Part shown: positions 56,318-64,000 of the stretch, piece after piece
How positions within the stretch are numbered: position 1 is the stretch's first letter
Layout of the letters: every line of letters begins with the position of its first letter
Source of the DNA: Vagococcus fessus
GTDB lineage: Bacteria > Bacillota > Bacilli > Lactobacillales > Vagococcaceae
NCBI RefSeq assembly: GCF_003987565.1
Contig: NZ_NGJY01000001.1
Span: forward strand, 372,001-436,000
DNA: 64,000 bases
Reading direction: 5' to 3'
Made by a program: the position numbers and the translations under genes
The notes under the pieces: generated by a model
The model's database searches: none
The model's input: only the letters and a program-made list of their open reading frames with translations
What the model was told of the DNA's origin: nothing

Positions 56318-58015
56318 ATGGCATTTGATGGCGTATTTACTCACGCAATGGTAAATGAACTTTCTGACACCCTAATGAATGGTCGTCTATCAAAAATTCA
56401 TCAACCGTTCGACAATGAATTAATCTTGGTCATCCGTAACCAAGGAAAGAATCATAAACTACTACTATCAGCTCATTCAGCTTATGCACGTATACAACTC
56501 ACAACAGTTGATTATCAAAACCCTTCAACACCACCAAATTTTTGTATGATGTTACGAAAGTATCTTGAAGGGGCTATTCTTCAAAAAATGAAGCAAATTG
56601 AAAACGATAGAATTGTTCATCTAGAATTTTCAAAACGAAACGAGCTTGGTGACTTAGAAAATGTCGTTTTAATTGTTGAATTAATGGGGCGTCACAGTAA
56701 TATCATCCTAGTGAATAAAGAAAGTAATAAAATACTGGACTGTATTAAGCATGTAGGACCTAGTCAGAATAGCTACCGAATACTTTTACCTGGCGCTGAA
56801 TATGTACGCCCTCCCAAAAACTCTGAGCAACGTGATCCATTTACAACTGATTATACTCTTGTTTTTGAACTACTTGCTACTGCTGAAGAACTTACCCCTC
56901 AGTATTTTCAAGAAACATTCCAAGGGCTTGGTAAAGATACTGCTCATGAATTATCTTACCAAATGGCTGAAAATCCAACTGCATTACTTTCAACATGGAA
57001 AGATTTTTGGTCAAAAATTGTTTCAAATCCAGTCCCTACACTTACAATTTACGAAAATAAAGAATATTTCACACCTATCACTTACGACTATTTAGGTCCT
57101 GAAAAGTATACTTTCGATTCTTTAAGCGCGTTGTTAGAGATGTTTTATGAAGGGAAAGCTGAGAAGGAACGAGTTAAACAACAAGCTGGAGCCTTAGTTA
57201 AAAAAATTGCGGGTGAAAGCAAAAAGATTAAAGCCAAACAAAAGAAATTTAAACAATCACTACTTGATACTGAAAATGCTGAAGTATTCAGACAAAAAGG
57301 TGAACTATTGACAACATTCCTTCATGAGGTTCCCAGAGGTGCTAAATCCGTAACCGTTGATAACTATTACGAAGAAAATACACCTATCACAATTAGTTTA
57401 CGAGAAGATTTAAGCCCTTCTCAAAATGCTCAAAAATACTTCCAAAAATATGGTAAATTAAAAAATAGTGTTAAAATCATCGAAGAACAACTCAAGATTG
57501 CGGAACAAGAAGTTAACTATTTAGATTCAGTTTTATCCCAACTAGAACTTGCTACACCTTCTGAAGTTGATTACATCAAAGAAGAATTAATCAGTGAGAA
57601 ATATATTCGTCCTACCAAACAACAAAAAGCTAAAAAGAATCAAAAAAGTAAACCTGAAAAATACATGTCTACTGATGGAACTATAATTCTAGTCGGTAAA
57701 AACAATCTTCAAAATGATCAACTTACGCTTAAAACAGCAGATAAAAATCATTACTGGCTTCATGCTAAAGACATCCCTGGTTCTCATGTTATCGTCCAAA
57801 GTGCTGAACCTTCAGAAAAAACTTTAATTGAAGCTGCTAATCTAGCTGCTTATTATTCAAAATTTAGATTATCAAGCAGTGTCCCTGTCGATTATGTCCG
57901 AGTTAAACATATTAAAAAACCTAATGGATCAAAACCAGGTTATGTTATATATGAAAATCAAAAAACTTTATTTGTAACACCTGATAAAGAAACAGTTCAA
58001 GCCCTTAAAAAATAA
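56318..58015 (+). CDS. rqcH: RqcH/Rqc2 ribosome quality-control factor (NFACT family)
   Basis: RqcH binds stalled 50S subunits and adds C-terminal alanine tails that mark the chain for degradation. The 565-residue protein has NFACT-N (FDGVFTHAMVNELSDTLMNG), helical hairpin regions, a coiled-coil middle (about 290-450) and NFACT-R, with HYWLHAKDIPGSHVIV and SKFRLSSSVPVDYVRVKHI. It is also known as a fibronectin-binding protein (FbpA/Fbp54). Start 56318 was chosen over 56303 because the upstream ATG is part of its GAGG ribosome site. Confidence 0.94.
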   Translation: MAFDGVFTHAMVNELSDTLMNGRLSKIHQPFDNELILVIRNQGKNHKLLLSAHSAYARIQLTTVDYQNPSTPPNFCMMLRKYLEGAILQKMKQIENDRIVHLEFSKRNELGDLENVVLIVELMGRHSNIILVNKESNKILDCIKHVGPSQNSYRILLPGAEYVRPPKNSEQRDPFTTDYTLVFELLATAEELTPQYFQETFQGLGKDTAHELSYQMAENPTALLSTWKDFWSKIVSNPVPTLTIYENKEYFTPITYDYLGPEKYTFDSLSALLEMFYEGKAEKERVKQQAGALVKKIAGESKKIKAKQKKFKQSLLDTENAEVFRQKGELLTTFLHEVPRGAKSVTVDNYYEENTPITISLREDLSPSQNAQKYFQKYGKLKNSVKIIEEQLKIAEQEVNYLDSVLSQLELATPSEVDYIKEELISEKYIRPTKQQKAKKNQKSKPEKYMSTDGTIILVGKNNLQNDQLTLKTADKNHYWLHAKDIPGSHVIVQSAEPSEKTLIEAANLAAYYSKFRLSSSVPVDYVRVKHIKKPNGSKPGYVIYENQKTLFVTPDKETVQALKK

Positions 58016-58017
58016 GC

Positions 58018-58043
58018 ATCGACCCTATCGGGTCAATGTTTTT
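58018..58043. terminator. Terminator between rqcH and liaZ
   Basis: CAT-GACCC pairs with GGGTC-ATG around a 4-base loop, with U-rich tails on both strands. It separates convergent genes. Confidence 0.75.
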
Positions 58044-58403
58044 TTAATATCTATTTCCAACATTTTTATTAATCACAACAGAATTAACAAGTGACATAAT
58101 TACGGCAACAAGTATTGCTGTTCCTAAACTTGAAAAACCAAAATTTTGTTCACCAAGTATATATGAAGTCATCGATAACATCATACCGTTAATTACTAAA
58201 CTGAATAATCCAAATGTTAAAATTGTGATGGGCAATGACAGAATATGTAACAATGGTTTTACCAAAGTATTTAAGATAGACAATACAAAACTTGCTAATA
58301 TAGCTACCATTAAACTACTCACATAAAAACGATCATTAGGTAAAACAACTGAAAGCGAGATAAATGTAAGAGTATTGACAATTAATCTTTGAAAATAAGT
58401 CAT
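58044..58403 (-). CDS. liaZ: LiaZ-like phage-holin-family (YvlD) membrane protein
   Basis: The 119-residue protein has four hydrophobic segments, with LNTLVKPLLHILSLPITILT, the signature of the holin-4/YvlD family. It follows the PspC-like gene with a 1-base overlap. The three-gene order DUF4097, PspC, holin-like matches liaXYZ in enterococci, the main target of the LiaFSR envelope-stress system. Its molecular role is unknown. Confidence 0.85.
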   Translation of the reverse strand: MTYFQRLIVNTLTFISLSVVLPNDRFYVSSLMVAILASFVLSILNTLVKPLLHILSLPITILTFGLFSLVINGMMLSMTSYILGEQNFGFSSLGTAILVAVIMSLVNSVVINKNVGNRY

Positions 58404-58744
58404 TAGAAATCACTCCAATCATCATCGTCAACTTTTTCAGCTTCTTTACGTTTTTTACTTCCTGTTGCATATGGATTACTTCCATAATTTCTCTGATTGT
58501 ATCCACTATCTTCACGGCCTTTGAAACTACCAAATGTATCATATGGCCCCCTACCTGTTCTGTCTGCAGGTATAATAACCATTAAAATGATATACAGCAC
58601 AATTGGAGTTCCAATACCAAAGAATGTTAGGATAATGAAAATAACTCTTAAAATAGTCGGATCAATACCTATAAATTCACCAATCCCTCCTAGTACACCA
58701 GAAAAGACGATGTTATGTCTTGATTTGGTTAATTTCTTTTTCAT
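58403..58744 (-). CDS. liaY: LiaY-like PspC-domain protein
   Basis: The 113-residue protein has an N-terminal PspC domain (SRHNIVFSGVLGGIGEFIGI then PTILRVIFIILTFFGIGTPI) with one or two membrane segments. A polar C-terminal tail ends KVDDDDWSDF. Enterococcal LiaY links LiaX to lipid rearrangement under daptomycin or antimicrobial peptides. It lies 27 bases after liaX. Confidence 0.88.
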   Translation of the reverse strand: MKKKLTKSRHNIVFSGVLGGIGEFIGIDPTILRVIFIILTFFGIGTPIVLYIILMVIIPADRTGRGPYDTFGSFKGREDSGYNQRNYGSNPYATGSKKRKEAEKVDDDDWSDF

Positions 58745-58771
58745 ACTGGTTCACTCCTCTACTTGTTCTAA

Positions 58772-60358
58772 CTACTGCTCAGTATCTTTCATATAAATAC
58801 TACCTGTTGTTGTATTTAAACGAATATAAGCAGTTTTATCTTCATTATATCTTCTAAACTGAAGCAGTTGGTTCGTTTTATCTGCTTTTTCACGAATAAC
58901 TTCAAAATTTGTTAAACGATTTTTAATCGTTCCTAAGCTTGTCTTAACCATCCCATCAACACCAATAGATTCTGGTAGTGCTAACTTAAGTGTACCATTA
59001 ACAACACTCGCTTCTACTTTAGCTAAGCTATCTGTTCCAGTGATTTTAACATCACCATTCACATTGCTGACACTAATATTTTCGATGTCACCTTGTAGAC
59101 TATAATCACCATTCACTGCTTCTGAAAGGAAATCCATGACTTTACCACCTGATACAGCCACGTTACCATTAACACCCTCTACTTCAAGCATTGTTGCTAC
59201 CAAACTATTGAATGTCATATCACCATTAGTACTTTTAACAAATAAATCCTTAGCTTCCAAGTCACTGACCGTCACATCACCGTTCAGTAATTTAACAGAG
59301 ATGTGATCGTAAATACGACGGGGTAAGTAAAAATTTAAATCTGCTTTAATACGTTTATTTGGAATATGAAACAGAATTTGCTCTTCATCTACTAAAATTT
59401 GACTTCTTTCCAAAAAGGCTTCAAAAGGAGTATCTGCTTCCATTTTTCCGTATAATTTAACATCCGCCTCGACTTTTAAATCTTCTGAATCCCAAGGTAT
59501 AAAGTTTACCTCGCCATTCGCAACTTTAACATCAATAAGAGATGCCGTTGTTTCAGGATAATAAAAGTCATGTTTAAAGCTGCTAGATGACAGTCCCGGA
59601 ACTTTAATATTAATATCTTTCCAATCTACATTTTCATTGACTGTTTTTATTGTGTCTTTAAAGAAACGACCTAGTTGAACCCCTGCTTCTCCCATTTTTT
59701 TACCGAAATGAGAGCCTGCTTCACCTACTTTTTGTCCAAATTCATTAATAGACTCTTCCCAATCCTCGGGAATTTCAAATCTTGGTGCGTCTTTACGAGT
59801 TTCTTTCTTTTCTTTGTTAATCGCTGATAATTTAATCTCCAAATCTGTTTTTTTATCATTTAACTGATTCAATTCCAATTCTAGCTTCGAAATAACGTCA
59901 TGTAATTCATTACTTTTAGTTTCATGTTCTTCTGTTAGCTCTTCTAAGTCAGATAAGGTATTTAGTACCATCAACTCTTCTTGTTTTGCATTAATTTTAC
60001 TTTCTAATACTTCAATATCTTTACACACATTATCAAGCTCAGCAGACGCATTATTTGCTTCTTGTGTCAATTGGGCAAGTAATCTTTCAAGTCGTTGCTT
60101 ATCCTCTTGTTCGCTCGCCTCTCTTGCTTTTTCTGCTTGTGCTTGCTCTTCTTCAAAAGATAAACTTTCTTCTGGATTAAAAAACTCGGCTTCAACTGAA
60201 TTGCTTGTTTTTTTGGCTGTATTTTTAATATCACCAGCTTCTTTAGTAACCGTCTTGACATCTTTTTCCGTTGCCATATTTTCCAAAAGCACTAATGCTT
60301 CTTCAGTTGTAATAATTCCTTTTTTTACTAATTCAAATACACGTTCTTGTTCTTTCAT
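58772..60358 (-). CDS. liaX: LiaX-like envelope-stress protein (DUF4097)
   Basis: The 528-residue protein has an N-terminal helical segment (KEQERVFELVKKGIITTEEA), a long coiled coil (about 60-200), a linker, and a C-terminal DUF4097 right-handed beta domain with repeats such as VKLLNGDVTVSDLEA and VNGDVKITG. Size and order match LiaX of E. faecalis, whose C-terminal domain restrains the LiaFSR response and whose N-terminal part is surface-exposed and released. AAGGAGG precedes the ATG. Confidence 0.9.
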   Translation of the reverse strand: MKEQERVFELVKKGIITTEEALVLLENMATEKDVKTVTKEAGDIKNTAKKTSNSVEAEFFNPEESLSFEEEQAQAEKAREASEQEDKQRLERLLAQLTQEANNASAELDNVCKDIEVLESKINAKQEELMVLNTLSDLEELTEEHETKSNELHDVISKLELELNQLNDKKTDLEIKLSAINKEKKETRKDAPRFEIPEDWEESINEFGQKVGEAGSHFGKKMGEAGVQLGRFFKDTIKTVNENVDWKDINIKVPGLSSSSFKHDFYYPETTASLIDVKVANGEVNFIPWDSEDLKVEADVKLYGKMEADTPFEAFLERSQILVDEEQILFHIPNKRIKADLNFYLPRRIYDHISVKLLNGDVTVSDLEAKDLFVKSTNGDMTFNSLVATMLEVEGVNGNVAVSGGKVMDFLSEAVNGDYSLQGDIENISVSNVNGDVKITGTDSLAKVEASVVNGTLKLALPESIGVDGMVKTSLGTIKNRLTNFEVIREKADKTNQLLQFRRYNEDKTAYIRLNTTTGSIYMKDTEQ

Positions 60359-60414
60359 AATAAATAGCCTCCTTAGCTAATGTACTTCTTAATGAAGTTT
60401 TATCTTACATGACT

Positions 60415-60443
60415 ATTATCACTCTAAAACAACAAATTGTCAT
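60415..60443 (-). promoter_or_regulatory. Possible promoter of liaXYZ
   Basis: ATGACA and GATAAT are 17 bases apart on the minus strand, about 60 bases before liaX. A TTAGGTCC stretch lies just upstream and might be part of a LiaR site, but I cannot confirm a consensus. Confidence 0.45.
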
Positions 60444-60485
60444 AGGACCTAAGATGGATTTATCTCTCAATTCTAAGGATGAGCT

Positions 60486-62006
<1,521 letters not shown>

Positions 62007-62149
62007 TTATACCTTAATTTTACCCTAGTTGCACCATTCTTACAATCAGATGTTCTTTTCAAAAAACTTGTTTATATTTTAACAAAAACTAAAACTTAAC
62101 ATCAAAAAACATAACCTTATTTTCAAAATAATTAAAATATGTCCGCTAA

Positions 62150-62179
62150 TTGATATTTATTTAACAGATATGGTATACT
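62150..62179 (+). promoter_or_regulatory. Strong promoter for a small RNA
   Basis: TTGATA and TATACT are 18 bases apart, with an extended -10 (TGG before TATACT). No reading frame with a ribosome site follows. The stretch 61983-62149 is AT-rich and shows nothing else I can name. Confidence 0.72.
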
Positions 62180-62183
62180 CTTA

Positions 62184-62361
62184 GTGAATCATCTTTGGTG
62201 TTTTTCTGAGCAAGAGCAATTGATATTTCCCCAAAGTCTGATTGTTCATGCTAGAATGACTTTTTTCAAAGAATTATGTCATAGAGAGGGTTATTCCCCA
62301 ATCTTTCTCTCTATGATTGATTCATCCCCTTACAGTTGGTCATAAGACCAACTGTTTTTTT
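62184..62361 (+). ncRNA. Candidate structured small RNA of about 180 nt
   Basis: A transcript from the promoter at 62150-62179 to the terminator at 62332-62362 would be about 178 nt and has no credible open frame. It can fold with a closing stem, GTGAATCA/TGATTCAT. Internal hairpins include GAGCAAT/ATTGTTC, ATGAC/GTCAT and CATAGAGAG/CTCTCTATG. An alternative stem, CTTTGG/CCAAAG, competes with the first. Length and position as an independent unit fit 6S RNA or another housekeeping RNA, but I cannot match a family by eye. Confidence 0.65.
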
Positions 62362-62362
62362 T
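62332..62362 (+). terminator. Terminator of the candidate small RNA
   Basis: ACAGTTGGTC and GACCAACTGT form a perfect 10-bp stem with a 4-base loop, followed by TTTTTTT on the plus strand. Confidence 0.92.
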
Positions 62363-62369
62363 ACAAAAA

Positions 62370-62396
62370 AAGACCACATACATAATATGTGGTCTT
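62370..62396 (-). terminator. ftsX terminator
   Basis: AAGACCACATA and TATGTGGTCTT form a perfect 11-bp stem, followed by a U run on the minus transcript, right after the ftsX stop. Confidence 0.92.
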
Positions 62397-62400
62397 ACTT

Positions 62401-63285
62401 TTATATTTTTAAGAAACGTCTCATAGATAATATAGATCCAACAGAACCAATCAATATCCCAACTACTAACATCAGTATATTAATTTGAGGAATAAGTGCA
62501 TCTGGTTTGATTAATGAATAACCTGATGTTACTAAACCACGATTCACATAAAAGTATGCTTGCATATAACCTAAAGTCATAATAATAATTGGTACAATAC
62601 TACCTAAGATACCAATCCAAGCACCTTCTAAAAAGAATGGCCAACGGATGAAGCTGTTTTTAGCTCCAACAAGTCGCATAATCTGGATTTCACGTTTACG
62701 CGAAATAATAGTAATACGAATTGTATTTGAAATCAAGAACACTGCTATAAATAATAAGACAGCTGTTGCAATGATTCCCCACTTACGAACTGCTTTAGAT
62801 ATTTTGAAAATCTTATCTGAAGATAAACCACCATAATCGGCTTTATAAACATTTTTAAGCTTGGTTGCAGCCTTTTGAACTTCTTTAGTAGCTTCCGGTG
62901 TTGACGCATTTACAATAAATACATCATACAATGGGTTTTCATCTTTAGAGAATAATTTCCAGCTATTTCCCATATCTTCAACTAATTTTTCGTACTGTTC
63001 TTTTTTACTTGAGAATTTAACTTCTTTTACTTCTGGTAATTCTTTGAGTTCTTTTTCTAATTTATCAAGATCTTTCTTCTCTGTTCCAATCTCAACAAAT
63101 ACCGAAACATCAACAGTACGTTCAATATCTTTTGCTAACTTAGTTACGTTAAAGATAATTGATAAGAAAATCCCTACTAAAACTAATGTAACGGTAACCG
63201 CACTTACTGATGCTAAAGTCATCCATCCATTACGTTTTAAACTTTTTAAACTTTCGCCAATATGACGGAAAAATGTTCTAATCAT
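62401..63285 (-). CDS. ftsX: Cell division protein FtsX
   Basis: FtsX is the membrane part of the FtsEX complex that activates peptidoglycan hydrolases at division. The 294-residue protein has a first helix near 25-45, a large extracellular loop (about 48-165) and three further helices with MacB-type features (RKREIQIMRLVGAKNSFIRW). The start at 63285 overlaps the ftsE stop by 8 bases (ATGATTAG), the usual coupled arrangement. A longer frame inside ftsE has no ribosome site. Confidence 0.95.
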   Translation of the reverse strand: MIRTFFRHIGESLKSLKRNGWMTLASVSAVTVTLVLVGIFLSIIFNVTKLAKDIERTVDVSVFVEIGTEKKDLDKLEKELKELPEVKEVKFSSKKEQYEKLVEDMGNSWKLFSKDENPLYDVFIVNASTPEATKEVQKAATKLKNVYKADYGGLSSDKIFKISKAVRKWGIIATAVLLFIAVFLISNTIRITIISRKREIQIMRLVGAKNSFIRWPFFLEGAWIGILGSIVPIIIMTLGYMQAYFYVNRGLVTSGYSLIKPDALIPQINILMLVVGILIGSVGSILSMRRFLKI

Positions 63286-63964
63286 CGTAACCGTATTCCC
63301 CCTCACGTTGGTCGCGAATAATACGACCATTTTCAATAGCTAATACACGGTGACGAATCGTATTTACGATTGTACTATTGTGCGTTGCCATTAAAACTGT
63401 AGTTCCTTGTAAATTAATTTTTTCCAAAAGTTTCATAATTTCCCAAGAATTTTCAGGATCTAAGTTCCCTGTTGGTTCATCGGCTATTAGCACTTTTGGC
63501 GTATTCACGATAGCGCGTGCAATCGCAACACGTTGTTGCTCCCCACCAGATAGTTCACTTGGGAACATGCGCACTTTATGACGTAATCCAACTAAATCTA
63601 AAACTTCTAAGACACGTTTTTTGATTTCTCTTGGTTTTTTACCGATTACTTGCATGGCATAGGCCACATTCTCATACACTGTTTTCTTAGGTAGTAATTT
63701 ATAATCTTGGAAGACAATCCCAACATCACGTCTTAAGTATGGTACTTGTTTATCTTTAATTTGCATTAAATCATGATCACATACTGTTAAACTACCTTTT
63801 GTCGCTTTTTCCTCACGGTATAAAAGACGAATAAATGTTGATTTACCAGCCCCACTGGGCCCTACAACATAAACAAAATCGCCTTGTCCGATATTAATCG
63901 AAACATTTCTAAGGGCTGTTGTACCATTAGAATATTTTTTCGTAACATCAATCATTTCAATCAT
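63278..63964 (-). CDS. ftsE: Cell division ATP-binding protein FtsE
   Basis: FtsE is the cytoplasmic ATPase of FtsEX. The 228-residue ABC protein has Walker A VGPSGAGKSTFIRLL, the Q-loop IVFQDYKLLPKKT, signature ELSGGEQQRVAIARA, Walker B VLIADEPTGNLDP and the switch MATHNSTIV. GGGGAATG precedes the ATG. The right end of the window (63965-64000) holds only its leader; prfB is the usual upstream neighbour but is not visible. Confidence 0.97.
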   Translation of the reverse strand: MIEMIDVTKKYSNGTTALRNVSINIGQGDFVYVVGPSGAGKSTFIRLLYREEKATKGSLTVCDHDLMQIKDKQVPYLRRDVGIVFQDYKLLPKKTVYENVAYAMQVIGKKPREIKKRVLEVLDLVGLRHKVRMFPSELSGGEQQRVAIARAIVNTPKVLIADEPTGNLDPENSWEIMKLLEKINLQGTTVLMATHNSTIVNTIRHRVLAIENGRIIRDQREGEYGYDD

Positions 63965-64000
63965 TTACATTCCCCTATCTTACAATAGTTGTTTTTTGAA

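Noticed and set aside
58336-58542. 68-codon minus frame across the liaY-liaZ junction
   Set aside because: It overlaps both genes in another frame and has no features of its own.
62184-62361. Assignment of the small RNA as tmRNA or SRP RNA
   Set aside because: It is too short for tmRNA and has no tRNA-like ends or tag frame; no SRP GGAA-type tetraloop domain was seen. A 6S assignment was left open, not claimed.

Overview
The window is low-GC Gram-positive chromosomal DNA, most likely from the Enterococcaceae (a Vagococcus- or Enterococcus-like organism). The evidence is the AT-rich codon use, strong AGGAGG ribosome sites, a two-component EutVW-type ethanolamine locus, a LiaXYZ-type operon, a Psr-like LCP gene after aroK, and the gene runs hslUV-xerC-trmFO-topA-dprA-rnhB-rbgA and pfkA-pyk. 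I see no rRNA, tRNA, insertion sequence, prophage or CRISPR array. The genus is an inference; the sequence does not state it.

Region 1 (1-16.7 kb) is an ethanolamine-utilisation microcompartment locus. On the minus strand, in transcription order, lie a flavin oxidoreductase, a homocysteine S-methyltransferase-like protein, EutS2, EutP, a PduO-type cobalamin adenosyltransferase, EutG, EutS, EutV, EutW, EutA, EutB, EutC, EutL, an EutK-like shell protein with a lysine-rich tail, EutE, EutM and the start of one more gene. On the plus strand are pduS- and pduT-like genes. Ethanolamine is cleaved by EutBC, which needs adenosylcobalamin. The acetaldehyde goes to EutE (acetyl-CoA) or EutG (ethanol) inside a BMC shell. 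Control appears to be RNA-based. A promoter with a degenerate cre site drives a cobalamin riboswitch, then paired hexaloop hairpins of the AnnGnn type bound by ANTAR proteins, then two terminators before eutG. Similar hexaloop hairpins with terminators precede eutA and the flavin oxidoreductase operon.

Region 2 (16.7-20.7 kb) is an ECF transporter operon (T, fused A-A', S) plus a DUF4430 lipoprotein, under a second cobalamin riboswitch. It very likely imports the cobalamin needed by EutBC.

Region 3 (20.9-46 kb) is mostly housekeeping: plsY, ald, an aldose epimerase, hslUV, xerC, trmFO, topA, dprA, rnhB, rbgA, lepB, ctpA, pyk, pfkA, dnaE, yjzD, an MFS exporter with an Rgg-like regulator, degV and a Psr-like LCP protein.

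Region 4 (46-52.4 kb) is a shikimate operon, aroE-aroF-aroB-aroC-aroA-aroK, preceded by a strong promoter and an attenuator-like leader. No tyrA or pheA is present in it.

Region 5 (52.4-64 kb) holds an ABC-F ATPase with an attenuator-like leader, a YdcF-like membrane protein, an unrecognised membrane protein, rqcH, liaXYZ, glpK, a candidate 180-nt small RNA with its own promoter and terminator, and ftsEX.

The points most worth following up are the cobalamin/ANTAR RNA regulatory layer, the flavin oxidoreductase/homocysteine methyltransferase/PduST additions to the eut locus, the DUF4430 lipoprotein tied to cobalamin uptake, and the unassigned small RNA upstream of glpK.
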